64,000 nt of DNA from Clitopilus passeckerianus (taxonomy: Eukaryota > Basidiomycota > Agaricomycetes > Agaricales > Entolomataceae): assembly GCA_944990035.1 (NCBI GenBank), contig CALYLX010000111.1:1-64000 (forward strand), read 5' to 3'. The notes under the pieces were generated by a model. It searched no databases. It was not told where the DNA came from and saw only the letters and a program-made list of their open reading frames with translations. The translations under genes were made by a program, and so were the position numbers. Positions 16,501 through 28,460 of this stretch are shown piece after piece. Each line of letters begins with the position of its first letter. Position 1 is the stretch's first letter.

Positions 16501-17542
16501 CAAAGAGAGCGGTAAGGTCAGGTTCGGCGTTGAGAGGACACGAGCCAGTAAGTCGTATGAGAGACTGTGAGCGAGGAATCCAGTTATCTGGAGTGAACTG
16601 GTCCTCCTCCGCGATACGCATCTCTCGATCGGGGTTTTCGGGGTCGAACCCATGCTTCTTGACAGCGTTGTAGAATGGGCTGTGGCCTTTCCCGTCGTTA
16701 TTCTCGGCATTTGCTATACGGTTAAGTTCTTCGATGACTTGATCGAGAAAGGCAGCTTCTTTCTGTTCAGAGATCAGTGTCGTGCTCAGGAAACATAAGC
16801 TGGGATGCGAACCTTGGTGATCTTCTCTTCGTCCTTCTTTTCACGGTTTGTTTCGTCCTTCTCAGTTGCCTTGTCGGCCCGTTCCTCATCTTGGGGTTCT
16901 TCATTCGTCGCGCCTTTGGAGTCGTCTTGAGGTTTCTTCTCGACTGCGGCTGGCTGGCTCTTGAGGGCATCCTCGGTCGCACGGATGACGAAGCGAGCGA
17001 ATGAGTGGTGGATGGGATTGGTGAATTTATAGTCCGTCTCAATAGACTTGATCTCTCTAATGTTCCAGACCTAGTCCAGGATTAGCAGCACGACCTTGGA
17101 GAGAGGAAGGAATGCTTACGTGCTTCGCACCGTCCTTGCCAGCGAGAGCTTTGGCCTTCTCATCCGTGGCGATATCTGGAAGCCCTTTCTTTACCCCTTT
17201 GTAGACGTCCGTAAACTCGGTGAGAGGCCGGCTTTCCTTATTTGCCTCAGCGTGGTCGCCAAGCAGGTCCTTGAGTTGCTCGCTCTCGGCCTCGTGCACC
17301 ACTTCGTCATGAGGGTTGGTGAAAGTGCCCGCCTGGCGGCCATCTGGGCGACCAAAGCTGCTTCCAACCGTATGACGCTTGCGACCATCATAGGTTGGTT
17401 CGTTGTTGAGCTCGGAATTGGTGGCGACAGGGTAGGATTCCTCCAAAGCGACCTTGTGCTTATCAAGCCACGGCTGCTTCGGAAAGGTCCTGAAATATTC
17501 TGAGCGGTTGATCAAGTCGGTAGACTTTGCAGTTTCTATCAT
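13586..17542 (-). CDS. Nitrate reductase, assimilatory, NAD(P)H type
   Basis: The enzyme reduces nitrate to nitrite in the cytosol using NAD(P)H, the first step of nitrate assimilation. All three redox parts are present in order. The molybdopterin domain shows [14 protein letters not shown] with the molybdenum-ligand cysteine, followed by the Mo-dimerisation domain ([20 protein letters not shown]). The cytochrome b5 domain shows the haem motif HPGGK. The FAD domain carries ARPYTPI, the NAD(P)H lobe has GGSGVTP, and CGPPG with its conserved cysteine lies near the end; the protein ends in GF. The N-terminal part is unusual: roughly 300 residues, rich in Lys and Glu, precede the Moco domain, so the product is estimated at about 1000 residues against the usual 860-920. 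At least ten short introns are present. No nitrite reductase or nitrate transporter lies beside it in this window. Confidence 0.93.
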
Positions 17543-18145
17543 CTTGGGATGAACATAGATTGAAGCAGCCGGAAGACTTGGGGAGTATTTATATCATCTC
17601 CTCAGAATGAGACGCTGGTTACGTCATGTGGCAAAGACGATCGTCCGTTGGCTGGAGCACATAACGCCGCTCGATGTTGGGGTAGGTGCATGCGTTAGCT
17701 TTAACTATGAAGGGGCTCGCCAACCCGATATTGCAGAAGCTGCGGATATGTTCTTCTCGAGACCGCATTGCTTGATTGCTGGAGCAATTACGAGGACAAT
17801 AGCTTGCAAGTTTTCCTTCAGATTCGAATCAATAAGACCCTCTCCTGTGGACGTCATGATATAAATAGAACGTGGGGGATGTCGTCTTGCTTCAAACGAA
17901 GATTGAATCTGTCGAAGCGATGACTGACGCGATGGGAAGAGGTTGAAGCCGGTTGAATCGGATCGGGATCAGGTGACTGATCATTGACCCGGTAAATACC
18001 GAGGGTCCGAATTACCCTTCAATGAATCAATCAGTTTGAGTGACAGAAGACAGAAGACGTGTGGGCGCCTTATTTTCTTTCATTAGTCTAACCTCCGTTC
18101 ACGGCAAAGTTGATCATCTAACTCGTTTACTTGAACTTCGCGATA
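17543..18145. promoter_or_regulatory. Divergent promoter region, nitrate reductase / BTB gene
   Basis: The nitrate reductase gene (-) and the BTB gene (+) are transcribed away from each other from this 603-base region. A TATA-like element reading TATAAATA on the minus strand lies at about 17587-17594, some 45 bases above the nitrate reductase ATG. A second TATA-like stretch (ATATAAATAG) lies near 17860. No convincing run of WGATAR sites, as expected for nitrogen-regulated GATA factors, was found by eye. Confidence 0.45.
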
Positions 18146-19110
18146 ATGAGTAGTACAACTGACGACGATGGCTGGAACCACACGATCTCCCCTTCTTGTG
18201 AGCGCTTCAGCTATCTCTCAGCGAACAACAGCTCAAGCACATACCTTGTAGTCAATTCAGATGATGCGGATCTTAGCTTTATATCCTCTAATCGCGTAAT
18301 ATTCAAGATTCATTCCAAGAATCTCGACGTAAACACCCTTGGATTCCCTCCATCTGACTTTAAGCGAGACGGCGAACTCGTAAATCTGGCTGAGGACAGC
18401 GAGACTCTCAATATCCTTTTCTCTTTTATCTACGCTCAGCATCATCCAGACCTTGAGATAACACCCTTCGAATTGTTGGAGAAAGTTTCCGAGGCTGCAG
18501 AGAAGTATCAAGTCTTTGCGGCCATGAATGTTTGTAAAATCCGAATGAAGTAAGCTGGCCTGCCCAACACCTTGCCGCATACTAAGGGGATGACTGACAA
18601 TTTCATCTAGAGGAAAGATAGGAATGCAGGGCGAAACCCTAAAAATAATGATATATGGGTTCAAGCACGGCTACTCCGATATCGTACGCCTTGCCGCCCC
18701 CTTGCTGCACGATATACCTCTTTCAGAGATGGTTGATAAACTTCCTACCAGTATGCTCGGTCCATGGGTTTAGTAAATTCCACTTTGAGCTACTTGGGTA
18801 CAACTGACGATTTTTGGGCCAGGTCAAGTATCACGAACAGTGGCGTGCAGCCATCGAGAAATCGTTCCTGGACCTGGAGGTCCCGCATAGCAGCACCAAC
18901 ACGGTAAAACAGTGCCCTGAATGCGTGAGCGATCTCGCCGTTGCGCTCTTCCGCCTTAGAAAGACAGGGGGGAACAAATGGACCAGCCACTCAGTGCTGC
19001 TACTGGGACTGACCCTATTCCAAAAATTTCGTCACTTAAACGCCGATAACTTATCCTGGTCGATCACGAACCAGACGAACAAAGTTCCTACGTTTGATAC
19101 CTTTCTATAA
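18146..19110 (+). CDS. BTB/POZ domain protein of basidiomycete type
   Basis: Three exons (18146-18549, 18611-18767, 18823-19110) join to 282 residues. Residues about 30-130 have the BTB/POZ pattern: a strand segment around VVNSDDADLSFISSNRVIFK, then FKIHSKNL, a conserved VNLAEDSETLNILFSFIY and a following helix with EKYQVFAAM. The C-terminal half holds the W-x-KYHEQW segment and a Cys/Pro-containing PHSS region seen in many agaricomycete BTB proteins. Such proteins probably act as dimerising adaptors, perhaps for cullin-3, but no partner is visible. The second intron has a weak GTTTAG donor, chosen because it alone keeps the frame from LGPW into KYHEQW. Confidence 0.72.
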
Positions 19111-19406
19111 CATGTGCTGATATGTATGGCTTAAGTTTGCTTTCTGCTGGGTGGTTTTTAATTGATCAGTTCCTCGCTTTCGCATTCACCACGGGCAAAG
19201 GTACACAATTTTATTCATGCGAAGACAATTTCTTTTTGGTATTAAGCTGCCTTACGATTTTGGCCTTCTATCTAGTCTCACCCAGATAAAGCCTCTTGTC
19301 TAACCTGTATCGAGCTCTTTCTCCCTTGTATCCGCCCGAGGTAGTTACATTCAACTGTACACGTGATCCGAGCTTGCCTTATGCCATTGCCACCACTACC
19401 ACCACC

Positions 19407-21234
19407 ATGGCTATCGACAAGGTTTGGTGTCTTATCATCGATCACGAGAAGAAGCGCGTTGGCACACCCTTTCAGGTTTCTGCCCTAAACCATGCGAACA
19501 ATATTGCGTATTTGAGGGAAAGGGTCAAAGAGGAGATGGAAGTCGATGTCGAAGCCGACCAGCTTATAGTATGGCGATGCAATGACCCAAAGGTGTACGC
19601 GGATGCTGGCAACCAGGAACTAGAACGGACTATCAACAGGATCGACTTCTCTGACCGGGCCAAGGTCGTCGAGCTTCTCGGGGAGAAGAATACGATGAGC
19701 CTCGAAATCTCAGGGACTGAGACATTGCTGGTGCAGGTCCCTGGTACGTTTCCGCCTTCTCCATTCTTAAGTCGATGAGAGTTAAACGCGGACACATCTC
19801 TAGGTCCAACGAAAAGCCCATCTGCCCCGGACAACACCAAACTTTCTAGTTCCAGTTCCGGATCTGCTGGAGCCAGACGAAACCGCGATTATTACGGTAC
19901 GGCTTCACTGTGGACCGCTAAAATGGATTGCTGACAAGTTTATCCTACTCTATAACCCTCTCCAGCAAGCCGCCTCGGGAAAAGCCTGCACAAAGAGATA
20001 TACGAAAAGGCCTGGGGTCGTCCATGGCCTCATCAGAGCAGCAACATCATTGTCGTGGACTATGGATGCGGTAGAGATGCACATCCTCAGTTCTACGATG
20101 AACCCTATTCCAACGTCCAAGGCGAAGAGATCCGAGGATGTTGGGCTTACGAATGCCTTGGTGGTATTGAGGCCTTGGGACGGAGCTTAACGATGCCGAC
20201 CGCGGTCCCATCCAAGCTCGTTATTCAGAAAGAGTATGAATTCGTCCGCATCGCTCTGGAAAGTAGAGCAGACTCAGGGAAGAGCGAATATCCGGTCCGG
20301 TCCTTTGTGGTCATAGGTCAACTGGAGATTGGTTCGTCCAGCAATCTGGTGGAAATGATTTTCGGTGACGTACTAACAGGCGGCATTATAGGGAAGACGA
20401 TGTTTCTATTGTATCTTCTGCTCTATCGCCTCGAACGATGCCTCCCTACTGCAATTCAAGTCGGCCCACAACACTACTTCGTGTTTGACGTGGGTGGGGT
20501 TGGCGTGTTCAATGTGAAAGACATCTCGACGACGCTACTATCTCCCGACTGTTGGGCGCTTTGTGACGGCAACCAGTGTATAGACCAGCCCTGTTTCGCT
20601 TTTCAAGCATCCCGTGCGGTTGTCATACAAGCTACGTCAGGCCGAGAGAACCGATGGAAAGGATGGTGTAAGCAAAGAGACGCCCAAGTGATCGTCATGG
20701 ACGTACCTCGTCTAATCGAGATAGCTGCTATTGCGTGCGTTTTCCTCGAGGTCCTCCTATTAAATGTTCGCTGATGTCTTTCCGATTCGAAGCCGGGAAG
20801 TGGGTTTGAACTCCACAGAAGCCATCGCCATCGCGCAGAGATGGGGTCCCGAAGCGCGCAATGTCTTGAATATACTCCAAGGCCGTTACCCGGAGACACA
20901 ATGTCGACAGGAAGCGCAGTTTGCGGCGATGAAAGTTGTTCGTGATCTCAGGATTACGATGCATGGTAATCTCGATCGTGTAACTGAAGTCGCGTCCTCG
21001 CTCCTCTTCCTTCGCCCGGTCCGAGACCCCGTTCTGGACTTAGGCAATAAACCCGATCTCCGTGACCACGTGTTAGAGATTCCAACGCAGACACTCGCAG
21101 AGATATTCGAAGAGGAGCTTGAGCAGATTTCGGATAAGGAAGCTCTGGATGTTTTCGCTACCTTCAACTCTCGCTCACTGGTCAAGACCGCATCTGGCTG
21201 GGCAAATGGGAAAATCAAGCCCAAAATAAACTAG
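19407..21234 (+). CDS. Crinkler-like P-loop protein 1 (CRN1), C-terminal part short
   Basis: Five exons (19407-19743, 19804-19896, 19966-20331, 20392-20734, 20793-21234) join to 526 residues. The first about 110 residues look like the Crinkler-type ubiquitin-like N-terminal domain (starting MAIDKVWCLIIDHEKK, with VEADQLIVWRC in the middle). A Ser-rich linker follows, then a P-loop NTPase-like domain whose Walker A motif GQLEIGKT is split by an intron. A family segment follows with WALCDGNQ, VVIQATSG and, near 450, AIAQRWGPEARNVL. Crinkler-type proteins are known as effectors in oomycetes and are common in basidiomycetes, where their role is poorly known. Relatives as I know them continue much further; this one stops at a domain boundary shortly after NSRSLVKTASGW. 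There is no signal peptide. Confidence 0.7.
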
Positions 21235-22845
21235 GTAGATAGCCAGGAAATGGAGTAAATAGGTGGAATAGATGATTACTCTGAAGTTATATACGGCCGT
21301 TCGAGAGGGACCTCAAAGTTCGCAATGCAACGGAAATCATCGGACGCGACGCGTTATTTGGTTCAGAGTCAGCAACCAAACATGCCCTCATGTTCGCCAA
21401 CGATCGTCTTTCTTTCCTCCCACCACTCTCCCCAGACCTCTGAATGCTAGCACCGCTACTTCAAGGACGTATCGAGGAGAACTATGTATCTATAAAATCA
21501 TATATCTCTGCCGTTGAGCCACCTGTTCGCCGTTTTGTCGAAGTTTCCGCCACCACCTTCACCTTCATGGTAGGTCTGGCTGTCGTCGCCTGACCGCCTT
21601 CAAGCTCATAGGCTCCGGCAGGAGACGTATCGGAAGATGTGAAGGGGCTATATCTACAGGCAAACTCGGAACAAATCGGCCTGTATCCCGGGGTGTCGCG
21701 CTGGTGTGCCCCCATATACGAAATCACGTCCTTCGTTGACTTTGGAGGTTTTGCTTCATGTGCTAGAGCAGCAGATGCCCCAGAGTCGAGTAAAGGTCAG
21801 ATTTCAGTAGAATTACCCGTCGGCCTGTTTTAACAGACGCGTTTCAGCTCACTCAGCCGTTTTGGGCCCTCATACCGATCACCACAGCACGCCTGGCTAT
21901 CGATAGTGACTTGGCTAACAGCTTCTTCAAGCACCCCGCGAGCATTAGTTCTGAAGAATGAAGAGTGAGGAGGGATCGATCTCGACTCCTCATTGTAAGT
22001 TATTACGTCGTCCCTGATGTCTCTCTGTCCCATACTGACGACCACATCCATAGTCCCAGATTGTTCTCAAGTATGGCCCTATGTAGGGAGAAAAGGGCAA
22101 CGGAGGTATGTCGTTTCAGCATACGCAAGTCGTCTACAGGCTAACAGAACGTATTTATCAGCACATTGGAATTCAAGCGCACTGCCCACTGCCACCCTTG
22201 ACCTATCTGACTATCGTTGTTTCTCCATCTGCCAACCAGCTTCAAGCAGCTGTGGCTTCTCTCCGAGCGTCCATGGCCAAGTGATACGAGCCCGGTTAGT
22301 TAGTCAAAGCCCTACTCTTTACTGCTGCGTGCGGCACTAACGATGTTTCGCTGTCTATGTAGGCTCTTCAACCTTCTGTGGAGCGCCAAACCCACGGAAA
22401 AGAAACAAGGTATGCCAATAACACATGTAATCCCAACGTTGCGACTAACGGAGTCTATTCTCGATCGCCCAGCATCCCTGTTGCCATACCCGCCCTGGTA
22501 TCGACATCAACGTCGCCTGTGCCATTTCCTCGACTGCCAGCGTGAAATGGTCGTCAGCTGGAGCCGGTCAAGTATACCAGGAACTCGGAACATGGGACCA
22601 GAAATGATGGGGAGCGTCTTCATCATCAACAAGCGCTCTAACTTTATGTTGGGGGCTGTCACTGTTCTTGCTCCTATTTTGAACCCAGCCGCCCCTGTCA
22701 AGAGAGTTGCTCACAATCTGTACCTTCGCTTTAGTTCCATGAATTGAAACATTTGACCAGCTTGTGGACCACAACGTGACGTGATGACGCGTGGCCCGAC
22801 ACTGAGACGCTGAGACGCTGAGACTAGCCCCTGTATTCCTTTACC
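21235..22845 (+). repeat. Duplicated segment, copy A (diverged from copy B)
   Basis: The region between CRN1 and CRN2 shares several blocks with 27480-28460, in the same order and orientation. The clearest is the block at about 21342-21437, matching 27492-27590 (both hold GACGCGTT, TTTGGTTCAG and CAACCAAACA at matching places). Others are a GTTTCCGCCACCACC-like block near 21540 and near 27695, CCGTTTTGGGCC near 21860 and near 27923, and a stretch near 22580 and 28420 coding for similar LGTWD-containing peptides. Open frames are short and interrupted, so this looks like remains of a duplicated gene or element. No terminal repeats or transposase were found. Confidence 0.55.
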
Positions 22846-24619
22846 ATGACCAACGACGACGCACTATGGTATCTCGTCATCGACAAGGATAATAGAGAGC
22901 TTGTACCGCTCACCAAGTCAATCCTTGATAAGAAGACCGATGTCTTGGACGACTTCAAGATGAAGGTCAAAGACGAGCACTCGATCACTCTCAAAGATGT
23001 CGCCGCCATCCAGCTTGAGCTCTGGAAACCGATGGAGGATATTTCCATTGCCTCCGATACGGCGACACTCAAGAAAGACATTGCAAACCTCAAGTTCCCG
23101 GGTCCTGACTCGGAGGGTGACGCCATTGAGGATGTAGAACGACTGAGCCCGGCAATGAAATTATCCGACCTTGGGGATACAACTCCGGAAAAGAATTGTT
23201 TGCATATCATAGTACGGGTTCCATGGGCTCATAGTGAGGATATATTATTCCCGACGGTCCAAAATGGCGTGCACTATTCTTATGTTTGTCTTAGAACTCT
23301 CATATGAACCTCCCCGCAAGAAAGCTCGAATAGATAGCGGAAAGAACCGTGATAGCAACGGTACGACGTTATCTTGGACTTCCATCGACTTAGAACTGAA
23401 TATTGCTAGGTCTAGGCTCATCGATAACGCCATCCAGTTCTGGATCTGCCAGAGTTCCTCGAGAACAACGGCTTTGGGAAGCGACATGGAACTACAGCGG
23501 AGACGGCGTGCCATTGTGTACGCAGTGGGACATCGAACGGGATGGGACATTGGCCGATGATTCAGTCGAGGTTCCCAAATTGTGTTGGATCATCACAGAG
23601 CCTACAAACCTTTACATGCTGGGGCTGCCACCGAATGGGGCGCTAATTCGAGCTGATTATATCAACGCTCTGCAAGCACTGTTCACAGCTGCTGGTTTGG
23701 TTACTTCGGAAGATGCATGGACGCATGCATCGGATACATTCAGTAACCCCTTCCTTAGTGTTCGCGGTAACACTGGGAGACGCCGTACCGGATTCGTTCT
23801 TACAGGTCACCCTGGAATCGGTGGGTAACATCTTTCGTCTTGTCATGGACCCTTATTCATCCGGCGATAGGAAAGTCGATATGGCTAAGGCTTTTCCTTA
23901 TTCTACGCCTTCACGCAAAGCTGCCGACCTTCTTTCAACCAAGCGAAAACGAGTTATTTTACTTTAACTCTGAAAAGGCATTCGTACTTCAAGCATCTGA
24001 TAACCACCGTTTCGTTGATCTCCTTCAACTCGACACGACAGCATGGGTCCTTGTTGACTCCACTGTTAATCTCATAACTGTTCCAGACCATACGTTCCAG
24101 TACGGCGCTTTCGTCGTGCAAGCTGCTACCCCCTGGACAAATCGTCTGAAGTGGCAAAAAAAGGCAATCCCTGAACCTCCTCTATTTTTCCTTGAGCCGT
24201 GGTCCTTGTCGGAGTTGTTAGCAGTGTAAGCTACTCTCATTTTACGCCTAGGTCAACAGCTAACTTGCTACAGTCGGAACCTCCAAACCATGCCTCGCAC
24301 TGAAAACCAACTCGCTGAATTTATTCGACATTACGGCCCATCAGCACGGAAGGCGTATGGAGTCGAGAGCAGCATGCAGGAGGATGAGCTTGATCGTACT
24401 TGCAGCATGCTGACTCTCGCCGAACTCCGGCTCCTGATCTCCCGCGCAATCAAGTTCCAACTAGACGACGATATGTTCTACAACCTCATGATACTCTACC
24501 CGGGAGAGGATCGCTCTGACTTTGAGCTTCGCCTACCTTCGAAAACGGTCTACGAGAAACTCGTGGCTGCGCTGGGCCGTGAAACGGAAAATTCGCCACT
24601 GAGCACTTTTCGCTTTTAA
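22846..24619 (+). CDS. Crinkler-like P-loop protein 2 (CRN2)
   Basis: Five exons (22846-23233, 23295-23360, 23410-23820, 23871-24225, 24274-24619) join in frame to 521 residues. The N-terminal Crinkler-like domain has LWYLVIDKDNRELVP and the family's AAIQLELWK segment. It is followed by a basic PRKKAR stretch that could serve as a nuclear signal and a Ser-rich linker. The NTPase part has Walker A GHPGIGKS, created by joining exons 3 and 4, then LFYFNSEKA, WVLVDSTVN, VVQAATPW and FFLEPWSLSELLAV. Introns fall at the same places as in CRN1, so the two are paralogues. The C-terminal domain stops early at TFRF. The P-loop and following motifs are intact. Confidence 0.74.
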
Positions 24620-24913
24620 CTTCCACAGAATACACGAAGGGCGCAAGGTTTTGTTTTCTAAACAACCGTATGTCGGACGCACTGTTGGCATCACAATAGA
24701 TATATGACGCATAAATAAGCGTTTGAATTTAGAAAATGTGAAGAAAATGACTGAAAAGCATTCCTCCTTGCCTTCAACCAACTGGCTTCGAAAACATAGT
24801 TTTTATTGTTCGAAAATGGATCAACGTAATTCATACTTGTAAGAAGCTACTGTACAAGAGAACAGGCGCGAGGGCTTTGGAAAACTATACATACTGTGTA
24901 CAGTATGTAGCAC

Positions 24914-25562
24914 CTACTCGCGTGGAAGATCGTTAATGACCCAATAAGGCTTGTCCTCATCGGGGACACCGATAGGTAAGATCGTGAAGACCACCTACAT
25001 ATACAAAACACGATTAAGCAAATAGGTTCAGAGGACCGGAACAACTGTTCTCATACCTCGTTCTCTCGGTTGGTGCCAGCGTACCATGCGGCACCAACGA
25101 TTGTAAGGTCAGCTAAAAGGCTGAAAATAGCTCCAGTTATTAAAGCAGCGAACCAGTCGCTTGGGGCCCAACTCACGTGTAGGCGTTTGGTATCCCATTA
25201 TCCACGGGTTGTAAGTACCATACAACTTGTTTTTCCCTATCAGCAGTCGCGATCAGAGGGGCATCAGGCCGAGGCTGTTCCTCCCGAAAGCCCCAGGCCC
25301 ATGGAAGATGGTTCAACGGATCGACCACCACGACTCGAACACGAGCCGCATCTTCGACTGATTGTAAAGCCCACTACATCAAAGAACATATGAACACTGG
25401 AGTCTATGCTCATGAGAGTTATCAACTCACGCGCTGCCTGTCGAGGAACGGGGGAGTTTGAGGAGCAGTACGGACAACTTCATCTTGACCCTCTGAGGTG
25501 GCGTACATTCCACCGACACCAACGGCCGGGCTGGCACGGAGGGAGACTACACGGTCAGCCAT
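24914..25562 (-). CDS. Uncharacterised 157-residue protein, four exons
   Basis: I do not recognise this protein, but the gene model is clean. Four exons (25431-25562, 25177-25373, 25057-25120, 24914-24994) join without a frame break and the introns are 52-62 nt. The product starts MADRVVSLRASPAVGVG, contains Pro-rich APQTPPFLDRQRW, a central LNHLPWAWGFREEQPRPDA, then AWYAGTNRENEVVFTILPIG and ends with WVINDLPRE. There is no signal peptide or membrane segment. A short hydrophobic stretch (TLLADLTIVGAAWYAG) spans the third exon. Confidence 0.6.
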
Positions 25563-26354
25563 TGTATTATATCGTTGAGGGGATGTGAAGTGCGTAAGAA
25601 GCTGGAATTGCTTGGGGAGATATCCTTTCTGTTGTTACGATTTATATACCTGCCTGGACAGTCCCAAACTCATATTCAAACTGAGCTTGGACCCCGAAGG
25701 ATAAAGGTGTCGGGCTATCTTAGGAAGGTTGAAGGGTTCCAGAGAATTCTATCCGTCACTGCATTTTGGCAACTAGAATGCACGAGGCGGTAATTAACTT
25801 TGGGGTACGTCCAGAATAATAGCACTTGCCCATTCTTCACGTCAACTGCCGCATATCTCCACCTTGTTCTCCACGAAGTTAAACAGATGATCCAAGGCGT
25901 CTGTTTCGATCGGATCGTTCGATCCCCCTGCCAGCCAATCATCCCTCATATCAGTACGTAGTGGCGCCACTCAACCTGCCCCTAGCGCCAATGTAGTAGT
26001 CGCTCGATATTTGCTCACCCCAAAAAGTTTGTTTGGTTCTCAATCAGAAGCTCATCTTTCCTGCGATTGCCTGGTCAAGACAGTAGAATATCCAACTCTA
26101 GACGTACGATGTGTAGCCAACCCCAACCCTGTCGCCAAATGTCCACCCTACAACATGAGGTCACGTAAGGAATTCGAAGCGATGGGAGAAAACTACCGAA
26201 ATCAAGTCAAGAAAGTAATCTTAAACTTGATTGAATACCTCCAGCTAGACTACTGGGCCCGATAGAGCCCCGTCAGTACTAGTTCCGCCGCTGCATAGGT
26301 CAGCAACATGATGCTTTAACCCGCGGGTGACGTCAAAAACACCCACTATTAGGA
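25563..26354. other. Intergenic region with no supported gene
   Basis: An 84-codon plus frame at 26011-26265 and a 75-codon minus frame at 25715-25942 are the longest frames. Neither resembles a known family or has supporting splice neighbours. The region must include the promoter of the 157-residue protein. Confidence 0.4.
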
Positions 26355-27400
26355 CTAAATTAGATCCTCCTCGTTCTTCGTCGTACTCAAGGTACGAAGA
26401 GCTGGCTTACCAAATGCATTGCCACACAACGCGTGGACCAAGAGCAGAAGTACCATCGCAATGAACCCAAGCGGTGTGGAGATAAGTAGTGCACCAAAGA
26501 GGGCCAGCTCAAGTAGAATGAATTTCCAGTACAAGAGAAATGTATAACAAGCCGGGGCCATAGTCGTCGCGGAACAGCCAAGGAGCGACACGCGGTCTAA
26601 CAGCTTCATACAGACCTATATAGTACCAGCTATTCGTCGTAAGACGTTGAGTAGGTCGGCATCTACCCAGAAAATAGGGCTTACATTGCCGCCAGGAGAC
26701 CTCCTCCAACCCATCCTACCAATGTCACGACTACGTTCTTTTTCAGGAGTGACTCACCGCCTTGGCTATTCCGAATCGTACGAGTAAGCTCATGCTCTGA
26801 AACCTGTACCCAGAGTAGGAAAGCAACCCGCCTGGAGTGTCTCTATCGGAGAGACCAACCTGTCGCCTAGGGAAAACGGTGGAGCTAAGTAGTGCGTGCG
26901 TGCGTTACTGACGAGGACGCCATCCGGAGTTGAACGTCTGCCAAGAAGTGTATAGGCCATTGACAGCGCGGCTCCTTTTGAACCAGGATAAGACGTTGAC
27001 CTGCCGGGAGGAGCCTTAGAACTAGCTGAGTAACGATATAGGAGTCAATTATCTGGACTGGCAGAGGCAGTTGGTCTTTCCATATACAGACGAGGTTTAG
27101 CGAATCGTTGCCTACGACATCGATGTCATCGATGGTGTTTGATTCGTCAAAGCAGTGGCGGTGTTCAGGTACCTGCCGTCAATATTATGATGGGTGATTG
27201 CCGGGGCCGATAATTCGGCAACAATTTGAGCTGGAATGTTCGTGTCAACCACTCTGTGAGCAGAGTCTCGAATGGGAAGGTTTTTAAAGGGCTGAGTCGA
27301 GATATTGTACGCTCTCTTCAATAACTCACTTATGGGCATGAAAGAGCCGCCATCAGAATGGAGCACACCCACTGACAAGCACGAATCGATCCAGGTTCTC
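26355..27400 (-). CDS. Possible membrane protein gene, exon structure unresolved
   Basis: A coherent but unresolved minus-strand gene is suggested by several coding-like blocks. The last one (26355-26609) encodes two long hydrophobic stretches (WKFILLELALFGALLIST and GFIAMVLLLLVHALCG) and ends in an Asp/Glu tail. Just upstream a block encodes GESLLKKNVVVTLVGWVGGG with a glycine-rich membrane-like helix, and further up (27112-27378) a soluble part has ELLKRAYNISTQPFKNLP. The join into the last block does not keep one frame with the introns I can see, because the reading frame through WYYIGLYEAVRP ends early. It could be a decayed gene or have an indel. No family is recognised and the start is uncertain. 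Confidence 0.3.
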
Positions 27401-27479
27401 CCGAAGTGAGGAATCCGCAGCTAGGTTAGCAGCAAATGGAGTCGGTCGGTTTGACCGGTGACAAGCGTTCTGAGATTCA

Positions 27480-28460
27480 AAAATAGCGCCAGACGTGACG
27501 CGTTGTTTGGTTCAGGGTTAGCAACCAAACAAGCCGCTCGCACTCTTCACCATCATCATTTCTCTCCTCCCATCACTCTCGACGTCTCCGAACATGAGCA
27601 GTACTCCCTTCAAGGACATCTGGGAATATCATGTGGCCGTAAACTTCTGGCTATGCGCCATGCAGCCCTTTAAGTTGACACTTGGTTGAAAATTTCGCCA
27701 CCACCTCCGCCTTTATGGCAAGTTTCTGCCTGTCCCCGTCCAACCACCTTTTGACACTATTTTACTCTACTGGAAACATAAGACTATTGCGGAGGTACTA
27801 TTGCAACATCTAAAGGGTCAAACAGCCAATTTCCGACCGACATTGTAGGGTATTACACATCCTTGCCGTTTCTGTGTCATACTAAGCATGTTTGTCGGTC
27901 CAGGCCCTTCGTTTACGTTACCAGCCGTTTTGGGCCAATAGATAGGCAGAGGTATGTCACCTAAATACGTATATATGTAAGATAGGCTAAGGACACCATC
28001 TTGCCAGCGGGCTCGACCGAGGATCAGCACTTGACTCTACCCGTCCGCTCAAGCCGAGCAACGTCTTTTTGCCGCCGTCCAGCAGCCTACAACAGGTATT
28101 TCAGGCGTCTCTCCCGACTCAGCCCTACCACCCTCGTAAGTGGAAAACCTTTGCCCGTTGATTCCGGTATCATTGACGACATTCAAACTTTCCGTAGACT
28201 CGTATGCCTGTCTGGGACAACAAACAGATGAAAACACAGACGAGGTATCCCAGTCGTCAGTATACATGCAACTCGGCGACTAATGGACTCATTTCCAGGT
28301 CCCTCGGCATCCGGTTTGCAACTGGTCCTCCACCATCGTTTCTCGCATAACGAACGTCAAATTCAACACCAAAGCCACTCCTGCTAGCAAGGGGTCGGGG
28401 GTCGTTACCAGGGTTCAGGTATTCGAAGGGCTCGGAACCTGGGACAGTACAATCGTACTA
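27480..28460 (+). repeat. Duplicated segment, copy B (diverged from copy A)
   Basis: This is the counterpart of the segment at 21342-22745, with matching blocks in the same order. Frames are short. The part near 28320-28450 can be read as ITNVKFNTKATPASKG followed by FEGLGTWDS, close to TASVKWSSAGAGQVYQELG and TWDQ in copy A, so a protein domain was once encoded. Divergence is high, so the duplication is old. Confidence 0.5.
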
